In this document: one piece after another, positions 1 through 7,919 of the stretch
How positions within the stretch are numbered: position 1 is the first letter of the stretch
Layout of the letters: every line of letters begins with the position of its first letter
Assembly: GCF_001467825.1 (NCBI RefSeq)
Contig: NZ_LNYK01000001.1
Location: 105,621-169,620 of the forward strand
DNA length: 64,000 nt
From: Legionella londiniensis
GTDB taxonomy: Bacteria; Pseudomonadota; Gammaproteobacteria; Legionellales; Legionellaceae
Direction of reading: 5' to 3'
Program-made: the position numbers and the translations under genes
Notes under the pieces: model-generated
What the model saw: only the letters and a program-made list of their open reading frames with translations
Database searches by the model: none
What the model was told of the DNA's origin: nothing

Positions 1-29
1 AAGGCCCAACCTGCGTCTGATTGACCCCG

Positions 30-446
30 TTACCCTGATTTCAGCTCAAAATCATCACAGGGGATATTCAGCATATCGAGCCCTTTTTCAAGGTAATCGG
101 GCAGAAAAGGATGTGCCAATAAATAATCTACAAAATTAACAGGCATATTGTCTCTGGCGGCATCTTTTGCTGCCTGCCAATCGTCAAAATCGCCGCGGCC
201 AAGGTACATGAGGGCGAGCAGCTCTGTTTGCAGGGAAGGCTCAAGAGAGCCTATCGCATTTTTAATTTCAAGATAAGTCAGGTCATCCTGGTGGTCGGCC
301 AGAACCTGTGCCCAGTCATATTCATATTCGGTATCAGGCGAGTCTTCAGGGATCGAAACCTCTTCCTTGGCATGGAACTCGCGCGCTCTTAAAATCAGCA
401 GGCAGACAATATCGGGGTTGATGCTTAGCGCATTTACATTAGCCAT
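30..446 (-). CDS. DUF3775 family protein
   Basis: The 138-residue product is acidic and helical and matches my recollection of the DUF3775 family, whose function is unknown. Visible traits are an N-terminal helix with an LLILRAREFHAKEE segment, a central acidic linker (residues about 35-50), and a C-terminal half ending in a LAHPFLPDYLEKGLDML helix. There is no signal peptide and no membrane segment, so it should be cytosolic. The ATG start is supported by an AAAGGA ribosome-binding site about 7 bases upstream. The gene stands alone, with no operon partner visible inside the window. I cannot assign a biochemical role. Confidence 0.75.
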   Translation of the reverse strand: MANVNALSINPDIVCLLILRAREFHAKEEVSIPEDSPDTEYEYDWAQVLADHQDDLTYLEIKNAIGSLEPSLQTELLALMYLGRGDFDDWQAAKDAARDNMPVNFVDYLLAHPFLPDYLEKGLDMLNIPCDDFELKSG

Positions 447-702
447 AAAACAGTCCTTTGTTTATTGCCTATATCAAATTATAGGACACTAAAACGAATA
501 CTATTTAAACTGCCGCAAGCAGGTGCGCTTTTAGCTTGGCGGATATGGGAATTTGAGCGGCAACCCGTATTAGGCTTTCTTGAATACGGGTTGCGGTTAT
601 GCATTATGATAATCTATTATTTACTCCGTTGCTGAATGTATTTGCAATTTGTTTTGCAGTGTCTATAGCTCCCCCCACCGCCCGTCCAGCCAACCAAACT
701 AA
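447..702. other. Intergenic stretch without a supported gene
   Basis: Besides the upstream region of the DUF3775 gene (a TATAAT-like -10 lies on the minus strand near 478-483), this stretch holds a strong inverted repeat at 560-594 and no convincing coding sequence. The open frame that crosses its right part on the plus strand shows no family resemblance. Confidence 0.5.
560..594. repeat. 12-bp perfect inverted repeat, REP-like
   Basis: The arms GCAACCCGTATT (560-571) and AATACGGGTTGC (583-594) are perfectly complementary around an 11-base loop. Similar but more degenerate palindromes built on CCCG-N-ATT(A) occur at 2809-2836, 26459-26490 and 34239-34265. All four are intergenic or touch a stop codon. 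This points to a dispersed REP-like family, but membership is inferred from sequence resemblance only. Confidence 0.6.
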
Positions 703-813
703 TTCACCTTACCTGAAGGGCCATTGCATTCAGTTGGGGAATACGAAGTCGAAATTCACCTCCATAACGGCGTTTTGGCTAATTTTCGCATGGAAGTGGT
801 TGCCGCGAAGTAA
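703..813 (+). pseudogene. rplI: C-terminal fragment of ribosomal protein bL9
   Basis: One frame from 703 to the TAA at 811-813 encodes 36 residues containing LPEGPLHSVGEYEVEIHLH and ending EVVAAK. This follows the end of bacterial bL9, where the pattern is LP-x-G-x-L-x-x-x-G-E-x-E-V-x-x-x-x-H followed by a hydrophobic tail ending VVA. A stop codon (TAA 700-702) lies immediately upstream in the same frame, and I see no start codon, ribosome-binding site, N-terminal domain or linker helix. It is therefore a dead scrap, left by duplication or rearrangement, and the functional rplI must lie elsewhere. The resemblance is seen directly by motif; no alignment was run. Confidence 0.7.
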
Positions 814-864
814 AACTCATCCTCAGACACTGAGGTCAAAAGATATGAATTTTTTAAGTTTCGG

Positions 865-892
865 GTGAGCAGCTGATTAATCAGTTGCTCAC
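865..892. repeat. Long near-perfect palindrome, possible terminator
   Basis: GTGAGCA (865-871) pairs with TGCTCAC (886-892), and the inner CTGAT/ATCAG continues the stem through one G.T wobble to a two-base loop, giving about 13 pairs. It lies just beyond the stop codon of the minus-strand RiPP precursor, where a terminator would be expected. No T-run follows on either strand, so intrinsic termination would be weak. Confidence 0.5.
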
Positions 893-910
893 TATGGTGT
901 CTGGTTTCTC

Positions 911-1321
911 TTACTTAAGACCATTTACGAACCCATTATAAACATTTTTGGCGGGGTCTATAACGGTGTGTTTAAGAACTCCACCTGCGATTTTTCCTCC
1001 CCACTGAAATGCGTCATCTATAAAGGTTCCTCCAGCGACTTGCTGCAGTTGCTCAGGTGAAAGGTTTTTACTGGCAGCAGTTTTCGGCACTAGAAGCGGA
1101 AAGACATTATCCGGCAAGGAATCTATTTCTTTTTGGCTTCCGACAAATTTAACCTCAACGCCTTTTTTGAATTTCAGCCCAAGATTTTCCAGAGCCTCGC
1201 GAGGGTTTTGAACAAAAAATTTACGGAAATCTTCATCGTTAACGAGTTTTTCCGCTGATTTTTCCAATATGGCGTACACCTCTTCCTTTGGCATATCGGT
1301 GAGCTTGTTTACATGAATCAT
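911..1321 (-). CDS. NHLP-type RiPP (bacteriocin-like) precursor
   Basis: The 136-residue product has the layout of nitrile-hydratase-like leader peptide (NHLP) natural-product precursors. The long leader carries DEDFRKFFVQNPREALENLG (residues 30-48, the alpha-like segment) and a GVEVKFV strand near 54-60. It ends with LSPEQLQQVAGG (residues 87-98), the classic double-glycine cleavage site. Cutting after Gly98 would release a 38-residue core, 99-136. The core is Gly-rich, with WGGKIAGG around 107-114 (a GxxxG motif), and has no Cys, Ser or several Thr, so a lanthionine product is unlikely and a class II-like, possibly unmodified, peptide is more plausible. GGAGG lies 6 bases before the ATG. 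No modification enzyme, C39 peptidase-transporter or immunity gene is adjacent. The leader assignment is strong, whereas bioactivity is inference. Confidence 0.8.
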   Translation of the reverse strand: MIHVNKLTDMPKEEVYAILEKSAEKLVNDEDFRKFFVQNPREALENLGLKFKKGVEVKFVGSQKEIDSLPDNVFPLLVPKTAASKNLSPEQLQQVAGGTFIDDAFQWGGKIAGGVLKHTVIDPAKNVYNGFVNGLK

Positions 1322-1446
1322 GATGCACCTCCACTTTAGGCATTACATGCATTAATAAGTATAGTTCAAAGACAACGAACTGCAGCGAGCCCAATAGGCA
1401 AGGCACAATACGGGTCGATATCCTGAATGCAGGTGATGGATCAAAA

Positions 1447-1474
1447 TTGCTTAATCTTTTTTAAGTACTATAGT
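1447..1474 (+). promoter_or_regulatory. Putative sigma70 promoter of dctA-like gene
   Basis: TTGCTT (1447-1452) and TATAGT (1469-1474) are separated by 16 bases and lie about 20 bases upstream of the symporter start. Confidence 0.45.
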
Positions 1475-1495
1475 ATTGATAAATCCACTTAATGC

Positions 1496-2809
1496 GTGCA
1501 CAGGATGGCCAAATTAAAGCTCGGATTTGTAAAAAAATTATATGTGCAGGTCATGGCAGCAATTCTTTTGGGCGCAGTTCTTGGCGTCTGTTATCCAGAA
1601 TTTGCCAGTTCCTTAAAGCCGCTGTCAGATGCCTTCATTAAACTCATCAAAATGCTCATTGCGCCGATCATCTTTCTCTCGCTTGTTTCAGGAATTGCAG
1701 CGATGCAGGATATAAAAGAAGTGGGAAAAATAGGCGCATCCGCACTGCTTTATTTTTTTATCACCACAACCCTTGCGTTGGCATTCGGACTCATGGCGGC
1801 CAATATGCTGCAGCCAGGGCGAGGTTTGAATATTGAACCGGGCGCGTTGGCTGCCGGCAGCCAATATCTGCTTAATCATCAAGGCGCTAAGGCAGAAGGT
1901 GTTGTTCTCAATTTCATTCCCCATTCCTTTTTAAGCCCTTTCATTGAGGGGGAAATAGTTCAGGTATTATTCATTGCGATATTATTTTCCTTTGCCTTAT
2001 TGCTCGCGGGCGAAAAAGCAAGCCCGTTATTAGAGAGCATAAAAATATTAAATGATGTATTTTTTAAAATGATCCAAATCATTATGTATCTTGCGCCGCT
2101 GGCTGCTTTTGCAGCCATGGCTTTCAGCATAGGCCAATATGGCATCAGTTCGCTGCTGAATTTACTTGGCCTTGTAGCCCTCTTTTTTATGACTTGCCTG
2201 TTATTTATTTTCGTGGTGCTCGGGACTATTCTTAAGGCTTATTGCAAGGTGAATATATTCCATCTCCTGGGTTATATTAAAACTGAACTCTGGCTGGTTT
2301 TGGGAACTTCATCAAGCGAAACCGCGCTGCCTATGCTGATGGAAAAGCTTAAGCGCCTTGGCTGTGAAAAAAATATCGTGGGACTCGTGTTGCCGGTTGG
2401 GTATTCCTTTAACCTCGATGGGACCGCCATTTATTTAACGCTTGCTGCATTATTTATCGGCCAGGCAACCAATATTGATTTGAGTTTTTGGCAACAGCTT
2501 TCGCTCCTGGCCATTATGATAATCAGCTCTAAAGGGGCGGCAGGCGTGAGCGGCAGCGGATTTTTAGTGTTAGCCAGTTCATTGGCAGCGCTTGATTTGA
2601 TACCCGTTGCCGGAGTGCTCTTGATTTTAAGCATCGATCGTTTCATGTCGGATGGCCGGGCACTCACGAATATGATAGGCAACACCGTTGCTGCCATTAT
2701 TATTGCTGCCTGGCATAAAGGATTTGACAGTAATAAAGCCCGCGAGTTACTGCAACCGGATAAAAAAACTTTAAATCTTGAGCCAGCTATCGCCAGCCGC
2801 CGAGTGTAG
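1496..2809 (+). CDS. dctA: Dicarboxylate/amino acid:cation symporter (DAACS)
   Basis: This 437-residue inner-membrane protein belongs to the DAACS family, which imports C4-dicarboxylates or glutamate/aspartate with protons or sodium. Direct markers are the re-entrant serine-rich motif GTSSSETALPMLM (around residues 272-284) followed by the GYSFNLDGTAIYLT motif, and many hydrophobic segments from residue 15 onward. The serine motif and the LGC-x-x-N-I-V-G-L-V-L-P stretch look closer to DctA than to GltP, so dicarboxylate uptake is the better guess, but substrate is not certain. The GTG at 1496 and the ATG at 1505 are both possible starts, and neither has a clear ribosome-binding site. The stop codon lies at the edge of a REP-like palindrome. 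Confidence 0.85.
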   Translation: MHRMAKLKLGFVKKLYVQVMAAILLGAVLGVCYPEFASSLKPLSDAFIKLIKMLIAPIIFLSLVSGIAAMQDIKEVGKIGASALLYFFITTTLALAFGLMAANMLQPGRGLNIEPGALAAGSQYLLNHQGAKAEGVVLNFIPHSFLSPFIEGEIVQVLFIAILFSFALLLAGEKASPLLESIKILNDVFFKMIQIIMYLAPLAAFAAMAFSIGQYGISSLLNLLGLVALFFMTCLLFIFVVLGTILKAYCKVNIFHLLGYIKTELWLVLGTSSSETALPMLMEKLKRLGCEKNIVGLVLPVGYSFNLDGTAIYLTLAALFIGQATNIDLSFWQQLSLLAIMIISSKGAAGVSGSGFLVLASSLAALDLIPVAGVLLILSIDRFMSDGRALTNMIGNTVAAIIIAAWHKGFDSNKARELLQPDKKTLNLEPAIASRRV

Positions 2810-2836
2810 CCCATATTAGCGAAGCGTAAAACGGGT
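2809..2836. repeat. Degenerate REP-like palindrome
   Basis: GCCCATATTA, an 8-base centre (GCGAAGCG), then TAAAACGGGT form an imperfect inverted repeat of the CCCG-N-ATTA type. It begins within the stop codon of the upstream symporter gene. Confidence 0.45.
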
Positions 2837-2946
2837 GAAACAGGGTGTTCCACCCAAAATATTTTGCATATATGGTTTTATAGGTGCCGTCGTTTTCCAT
2901 CGCCAGCAATGCCTGGTTGATAGCATCCATCAATTTATGTATATCG

Positions 2947-2977
2947 CTACATCTCGCGAACAAGCCGCGGGATGTAG
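2947..2977. repeat. 12-bp-stem palindromic element
   Basis: CTACATCTCGCG (2947-2958) pairs with CGCGGGATGTAG (2966-2977) through one G.T wobble around the 7-base loop AACAAGC. Its position exactly at the truncation point of the solute-binding-protein remnant suggests that a mobile palindromic element inserted there or marks a deletion junction. Confidence 0.65.
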
Positions 2978-3016
2978 GCGACAAGTATTTTTTCGTACGT
3001 AGGCACTGTTTTTGTA

Positions 3017-3331
3017 CTAACCGTTATTGCTCAGTCGCCCAATAGTGCTGTCCAGGGCGCGTTTTAATTTATCAATTGCGCCGTTTATGGCTTCTTTATA
3101 ACTGGGGGCTGTGTCGCTTGCTACAACGGGTTGATGATGCTTAAGCCTTGCTTCAAGCAGGCAACGTTTGTCATTTTCTCCTGTTTTTTGATGGTCATCC
3201 TCTACATGAACTTCAATACGGGTGATGTACCCCTCAAAACGATGCAGCTTTTTGGTTAACTGCGCTTCAATTTCCTTGGCTACATATTGATACCCGTGCA
3301 CCTGGTTGCCGGGATTGATTTGAATTTGCAT
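3017..3331 (-). CDS. hpf: HPF/RaiA-type ribosome-associated factor
   Basis: The 104-residue cytosolic protein has the beta-alpha-beta-beta-beta-alpha pattern of the HPF/YfiA (RaiA) family, which binds the 30S decoding region and silences ribosomes in stress or stationary phase. Seen directly are a first strand MQIQINPGNQV, a helix with IEAQLTKKLHRFEGYITRIEVHV, a cationic stretch RCLLEARLKHHQP, and a final amphipathic helix YKEAINGAIDKLKRALDSTI that resembles the conserved DaiDkleRqL region. The protein is a short form without the C-terminal dimerisation domain of long HPF. AAGGAG lies 5 bases before the ATG. It is not next to rpoN or pts genes, the usual neighbours of hpf, so it may be a paralogue. 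Confidence 0.75.
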   Translation of the reverse strand: MQIQINPGNQVHGYQYVAKEIEAQLTKKLHRFEGYITRIEVHVEDDHQKTGENDKRCLLEARLKHHQPVVASDTAPSYKEAINGAIDKLKRALDSTIGRLSNNG

Positions 3332-3459
3332 ACTTTCTCCTTATGCTTAATAGCCCATTAAGAATGCTTAAAAAAACCATTAAATCCAGATAAGATATAG
3401 TATTCCAGCACCAAATAACAAGATGGGTAAACCAGGGGGGTAGCCCAAAACATCGCCTG

Positions 3460-4845
3460 TCAAAGTTCTGATGCTTCAATATCATGCACCAATAGTCTTC
3501 GTGTTGCCCTGAAATAAGTCAAGGGAGAATGATGCAGGAGATCGGCCAGTTTTTCCATGTATATGCAGGCATAGCGGTCGACTTGATAGGCGAAATAGCT
3601 TTCTTCAGCGCCAGTTCGGAAAACCCTGTCCCATTTGGCATTAAAAAAAGCATGATGCGCTTGCAACAAACCGGCTATATGCTTATCAAGTTCCATAATT
3701 TTTGTCTGCAGCGACTCAAGCTCCTCATTGTATTGACTGGTGTTTTCTTCGATGCTTTTGGTATAGAGTTCAATGTGTTGTTCTTCTAGTTTGCGCTTGC
3801 TTTTCATAGCGGATTCAATTTTTTCCTCAATAGGTTTGGCTCGAAGTTGCGCCGCTATCTCCTTGCCAAGCTCCTCAACCACAAGAGCAGTTCTCCAGTT
3901 GCAGTCTTTTTTCAAGCGCAGGATATCGCCATAAATATGATCGCCAATATATAAAATTTCATCGCCGGTTAATTGCAAATCTTCGGTAAATTTTGTCGCG
4001 TAGCCGCCTTGATAAATACCGGGCGTGATGGGGCCTGAGAAATTGGTCATGCTCCCGTCTTCAGGATTGACGCGTAAAAAACGGTATTCATCATAGAAAA
4101 AGCGGGGCTTATTGGCGATGGTAATGACATATTCAAACAAGTCGTGCCAACGCTCCCCTTTCTCTAAATACGGCGTTAAGGCGTAATTTAACAATAGATT
4201 GGCATATTGGTATTCAGAATTGGTTAATATAAAGATTTTTTTCCCATGATGAATATATCTTTTCAACCCTTCAACGACTTCACGATCACGGTAAATAAAC
4301 CGCTCCGGATTATCGCAAATATGCTGTTTTAGTGTCCCTTCAGCATGCACTTCATCAACACCGCTTAAAACATCCAGCGCAATCACGCTGTAGCTTGGCA
4401 AATCATGGGGGTGTTCATCCTTGTAATCGATAAGCTGCCCATATAAAACACAAAAGGCAATCGAAAAGGAAGTGTCTATGGCCATATAGTTTGGATCATT
4501 TAAATCGACATAGATACTGCGGTAGAACTGCTTTTGTTCTGAAAAATCGATGGATTTTGTGCCATGATAGCTTTGCCGGATGGCTGCATAACGGCTCAGT
4601 TTTAAAATATTGCCGTTTTTGCTGTCAATGACCAGGCCGCGGATTGCATCTTGAAAATTGAATTTAAACTGTTTAATGCTTTCTGGATAATTTTTGTGTT
4701 TTATCAGATTTTCTATAACCAGCTTGTAAACCAGGGTTTCAAAGTTTTCTGTGCGGTAGCGAATAAGGGTATGATCCATATCAAGGCCAATGTATTTGAT
4801 TTTTTTCATATTTAAGATGCGGTTTACAAAAACTTTTTGTTTCAT
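3460..4845 (-). CDS. HAD-IG family 5'-nucleotidase (IMP/GMP type)
   Basis: This 461-residue cytosolic enzyme belongs to the HAD-IG 5'-nucleotidase family, related to eukaryotic cytosolic IMP-GMP-specific nucleotidase cN-II, which dephosphorylates purine nucleoside monophosphates. HAD motif I is GLDMDHTLIRY (Asp nucleophile and Asp+2), motif II is the FILTNSEY segment, and the late GDEILYIGDHIYGDILRLKK stretch supplies the motif IV aspartates. A helical tail with coiled-coil character (roughly residues 335-400) follows. The start is supported by AAGGA about 6 bases upstream, and an internal ATG 12 codons later is less likely. Close relatives are well known in Legionella. It appears monocistronic, and the specific substrate is inferred from family. 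Confidence 0.85.
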   Translation of the reverse strand: MKQKVFVNRILNMKKIKYIGLDMDHTLIRYRTENFETLVYKLVIENLIKHKNYPESIKQFKFNFQDAIRGLVIDSKNGNILKLSRYAAIRQSYHGTKSIDFSEQKQFYRSIYVDLNDPNYMAIDTSFSIAFCVLYGQLIDYKDEHPHDLPSYSVIALDVLSGVDEVHAEGTLKQHICDNPERFIYRDREVVEGLKRYIHHGKKIFILTNSEYQYANLLLNYALTPYLEKGERWHDLFEYVITIANKPRFFYDEYRFLRVNPEDGSMTNFSGPITPGIYQGGYATKFTEDLQLTGDEILYIGDHIYGDILRLKKDCNWRTALVVEELGKEIAAQLRAKPIEEKIESAMKSKRKLEEQHIELYTKSIEENTSQYNEELESLQTKIMELDKHIAGLLQAHHAFFNAKWDRVFRTGAEESYFAYQVDRYACIYMEKLADLLHHSPLTYFRATRRLLVHDIEASEL

Positions 4846-4890
4846 TATTGTTCCTTATTTCAACAGCATTAAGGTGGTTATCCATGTTTG

Positions 4891-5604
4891 CTATGGATTC
4901 AGGGCGGGAAGTATGAATTCATAAAACTCATATATCCCCAAAGCCAAACTGAAAACCGCGATGATAAGCCCCAGGAACCGGGATGCGGTAACGGAGCGGC
5001 TATCTGCTTTTTGAATTAATTTTGACATGAAAAAACCATTTAATCCGTCTGCCATCATCATGCCGGCCGTGAATGCTGCGCCCAAAAGCAAGGAGAAAGA
5101 CCAGCCTGCCAGTAAAGAGGCCGACAAGGAAAAAAATGCCACCTGCGTTATGGTATCAAACGATAGCGCGAACAAGGTGCCAATCAGGATGACAGCCAGG
5201 GGATTGAAACGTTTGGGGAGATATTTCGCAAGCAAGATACTGACAGGGCTTGAGCTCTGCCGGTGAGATTTCGTTTGCAAAACATTCCAGAGCGTAAATA
5301 GGCCAAAAGCCAGCAAAAAAAAGATCGATATTCCCTGCCCCAAGGGTTCAAGCGCTGCAGGAAATATTTCTTTGGCAAAACCGCTGCCAACGATTAAGCT
5401 GATGCCCATCACCACGAACCCGTGCCCCAGCGAAAAAAATAATCCGGCCATTCTGGCAAGATGGTTATTTTTTCGCATCGCGCGGGTAATCGCATCAATG
5501 GTTGCAATATGATCCAAATCCAAACCATGGCGGGCACCCAATGCAAATACCATCATGAATAAGACCGGCAATGAATGGTTAATGGTTTTCTCCTTTTTCT
5601 GCAA
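4891..5604 (-). CDS. NiCoT-family nickel/cobalt permease
   Basis: The 237-residue membrane protein carries the NiCoT signature: [13 protein letters not shown] contains the HX4DH motif of transmembrane helix II, and LGHGFVVMG matches the helix III LGHS/G motif. Seven or eight hydrophobic segments are visible. The family (HoxN, NixA, HupN) imports Ni2+ or Co2+ with high affinity. Its place beside acetyl-CoA synthetase and back-to-back with hyp genes points to nickel supply for the hydrogenase. The given TTG start overlaps the end of the upstream acs gene by 26 bases. GGAG sits inside that overlap about six bases before an ATT codon (5583), so a rare ATT start, or a start slightly downstream, is possible. 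Confidence 0.85.
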   Translation of the reverse strand: MQKKEKTINHSLPVLFMMVFALGARHGLDLDHIATIDAITRAMRKNNHLARMAGLFFSLGHGFVVMGISLIVGSGFAKEIFPAALEPLGQGISIFFLLAFGLFTLWNVLQTKSHRQSSSPVSILLAKYLPKRFNPLAVILIGTLFALSFDTITQVAFFSLSASLLAGWSFSLLLGAAFTAGMMMADGLNGFFMSKLIQKADSRSVTASRFLGLIIAVFSLALGIYEFYEFILPALNP

Positions 5605-7519
5605 TCAAGCGTTTGACGGCATTTGGATCAGCAAGCGTTGAGATATCTCCAAGTTCCGTTAAATCATCCCGGGCAATTTTACGTAAAATCCGCCGCATGA
5701 TCTTTCCGGAGCGTGTTTTGGGTAAGGATTCTGCCCATTGAATGGTACGTGGCTTGGCAATTGCCCCGATTTTTTCCCTGACTTGCTGAATCAATTCCTG
5801 TTTCAAGGCATCGGCAGGGGTGATATCCGCTTTAAGCGTTACAAAAGCATAAATGCTTTCGCCGGTTAATTGATCGGGAACCCCTACGACGGCAGCTTCA
5901 GATACGGCAGGGTGCGAAAGAAGGGCGCTTTCAAGCTCGCCTGTGCCCAACCTGTGGCCAGAAACCATGATCACATCATCATTGCGCCCCGTGACCCAGT
6001 AATAGCCGGCTTCATCGCGATATGCACCGTCACCGGTCAGGTAACAGCCCGGGATTTCAAGAAGATAAGCATCGACGAAGCGTTTATGGTCTCCATAAAT
6101 CGTAAGCATCATACCGGGCCAGGGCTTTTTGATGACAAGCCTGCCGCGCTGACCCGGCGGTACAGGCATGCCCTTATCGTCCACCACATCAGGTACAATG
6201 CCAAAAAAAGGGCGAGACACCGAACCCGGTACCATCGCTTGCGTGCCAGGCAGCGGCGCCATTAAAATGCCGCCTGTTTCAGTTTGCCACCAGGTGTCAA
6301 CGACAGGGCAGCGGCTTTCACCGACAACGGTAAAATACCATTCCCAGACATCAGGGTTAATGGGCTCGCCAACTGATCCAAGCAGCTTCAGGCTTTGGCG
6401 GCTGCTTTGTTTAACCCAGCCATCTCCCTGCTTGCGCAGTGCGCGGATGGCTGTTGGGGCTGTATAGAAAATATTGACTTGATATTTATCGATGATATTC
6501 CAGTAGCGTGCATAATCCGGAAACTGCGGAACACCTTCAAAGAGAAGCGTTGTTGCGCCATTTGCCAGAGGCCCATAGACCAGGTAGGAATGGCCGGTTA
6601 TCCAGCCGATGTCAGCAGTGCACCAGTAAATATCTCCGTCATGGTAATCAAAAACATAGCGATGGGTAATCGCCGTATAAACCAGATATCCGCCGCTGCC
6701 ATGCAAAACACCTTTTGGCTTTCCGGTAGAACCTGACGTATAGAGAATGAATAAGGGATCATTGGCATCCATAACCTCACAGGGGCAGTCTGTTTCGGCC
6801 CTGTCCATTAGTTCGTGATACCAAAGATCACGGCCTTCCTGCCAGAAAACGCTGTTCCCCGTGCGCTGAACCACAATGACTGTCTTAACGCCTGGGCATT
6901 CTTTAAGGGCCTCATCACAGTTTTTTTTCAAAGGCACAGTTTTTTCGCCGTGCAAGCCCTCATCGGCTGTGATAAGCAGGCTGCAATCTGCGTCATTTAT
7001 TCGCATTTTCAAGGAGTCGGGCGAGAAGCCCGCAAACACCACGGAATGAATGGCGCCGATTCGCGCGCAGGCAAGCATGGCAATGGCTGCTTCAGGAATC
7101 ATTGGAAGATAAATTGAGACCCGGTCGCCTTTTTTGACTCCCTGCCCTTTTAAAACATTGGCGAATTTGCAGACCCGCTCATGAAGTTCCCCATAAGTTA
7201 AGGTTCGTGATTGTTCCGGGCTGTTTCCTTCCCAGATAATGGCTGTTTGATCTTTACGGGTTTCAAGATGCCGGTCAACGCAGTTATAACAGACATTCAA
7301 TTGCCCATCTACAAACCACCTGACAGATCCTGCTGTAAAATCGCCTTTGCAAACCTGGGAGGCGGGCTTAACCCAACTGATAAACCGGCGGGCCTGCTCA
7401 TCCCAGAACGCGTCAGGTTCAGCAATGGAACGTTCATAGAAGGCATGATATTGTGATTCATTAATATGTGCGTTTCTGGCAAAGTGTTCGGGCACAGGAT
7501 ATATGGTTCGATGGGTCAT
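5579..7519 (-). CDS. acs: Acetyl-CoA synthetase (AMP-forming)
   Basis: The 646-residue enzyme activates acetate to acetyl-CoA through an acetyl-adenylate, linking scavenged acetate to the TCA and glyoxylate cycles. The adenylate-forming motif [12 protein letters not shown], the [10 protein letters not shown] motif around the adenine site, the [11 protein letters not shown] hinge and the C-terminal SGKIMRR motif, whose lysine is the usual acetylation site, are all intact. Length matches family norms of about 650. The open frame extends 35 codons further upstream, but the ATG at 7519 has AAGGA six bases before it and starts with [13 protein letters not shown], so I place the start there. It reads away from hypA across a 61-base gap and is followed by the nickel permease with an overlap, suggesting one transcript. 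Confidence 0.93.
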   Translation of the reverse strand: MTHRTIYPVPEHFARNAHINESQYHAFYERSIAEPDAFWDEQARRFISWVKPASQVCKGDFTAGSVRWFVDGQLNVCYNCVDRHLETRKDQTAIIWEGNSPEQSRTLTYGELHERVCKFANVLKGQGVKKGDRVSIYLPMIPEAAIAMLACARIGAIHSVVFAGFSPDSLKMRINDADCSLLITADEGLHGEKTVPLKKNCDEALKECPGVKTVIVVQRTGNSVFWQEGRDLWYHELMDRAETDCPCEVMDANDPLFILYTSGSTGKPKGVLHGSGGYLVYTAITHRYVFDYHDGDIYWCTADIGWITGHSYLVYGPLANGATTLLFEGVPQFPDYARYWNIIDKYQVNIFYTAPTAIRALRKQGDGWVKQSSRQSLKLLGSVGEPINPDVWEWYFTVVGESRCPVVDTWWQTETGGILMAPLPGTQAMVPGSVSRPFFGIVPDVVDDKGMPVPPGQRGRLVIKKPWPGMMLTIYGDHKRFVDAYLLEIPGCYLTGDGAYRDEAGYYWVTGRNDDVIMVSGHRLGTGELESALLSHPAVSEAAVVGVPDQLTGESIYAFVTLKADITPADALKQELIQQVREKIGAIAKPRTIQWAESLPKTRSGKIMRRILRKIARDDLTELGDISTLADPNAVKRLIAEKGENH

Positions 7520-7580
7520 AGAGCGTCCTTGTTTAAATCTGTTTTTTTGTCTATGGTGCATCTGCAAGGGAGAATGCTGA

Positions 7581-7919
7581 ATGCATGAGCTGTCATTATG
7601 TAAAAATATCATTAATATTATCAATGATCATGTCAAAGGAGACAAAGCGCTTAAAGTAAAAAAAATTGCCCTTGAGGCAGGGCTTCTGACTGGTGTGGAT
7701 CATGAATCCCTAAAGTTTGCCTTTAAAATTGCCAGCCAGGGGACTGCTGCGGAAAATGCTGTTCTTGAAATAATTCCGGTTGAAGGGTTTGCCCTCTGCA
7801 ATCATTGCCAACAAAAAATGCCGATTGCCCAATATTATGATTGCTGTGCCTGCGGCCATTTTTCCTGGACAGTGCTTCAAGGGGAGGAATTGAAGGTCAA
7901 ATATATGGAGGTAGAATAA
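7581..7919 (+). CDS. hypA: Hydrogenase nickel-insertion protein HypA
   Basis: HypA is the nickel metallochaperone that works with HypB to insert Ni into the large subunit of [NiFe] hydrogenase. The 112-residue product begins MHEL, providing the N-terminal His2/Glu3 nickel ligands, and has a zinc module made of CNHC and, 20-odd residues later, CCACGH. AAGGGAG lies 8 bases before the ATG. Its stop codon overlaps the hypB start (TAATG), which implies translational coupling. It opens an eleven-gene plus-strand run reaching 17930. Confidence 0.95.
   Translation: MHELSLCKNIINIINDHVKGDKALKVKKIALEAGLLTGVDHESLKFAFKIASQGTAAENAVLEIIPVEGFALCNHCQQKMPIAQYYDCCACGHFSWTVLQGEELKVKYMEVE

Larger units (their letters stand above)
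2787..2984 (-). pseudogene. C-terminal remnant of family 3 solute-binding protein
   Basis: The recognisable part covers about 2787-2945 on the minus strand. It encodes DIHKLMDAINQALLAMENDG followed by TYKTIYAKYFG, the typical last helix and WFG-like end of periplasmic amino-acid-binding proteins (SBP_bac_3). All of the two-lobed domain upstream is missing. The first dozen codons of the open frame (MSPTSRGLFARC) come from a palindromic repeat at 2947-2977, so the break coincides with that element. The remnant also overlaps the last bases of the dctA-like gene on the other strand. An intact homologue of the family is present at 60200-61045, but it is not obviously the parent. Confidence 0.7.

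Noticed and set aside
599..868. 89-codon plus-strand open frame
   Set aside because: It has no family resemblance or convincing ribosome-binding site. It crosses the bL9 fragment, which reads in a different frame and explains the conserved codons there.
3267..3485. 72-codon minus-strand open frame between the HPF-like and nucleotidase genes
   Set aside because: It overlaps the HPF-like gene by 65 bases in another frame and the nucleotidase end, has no ribosome-binding site and resembles no family.
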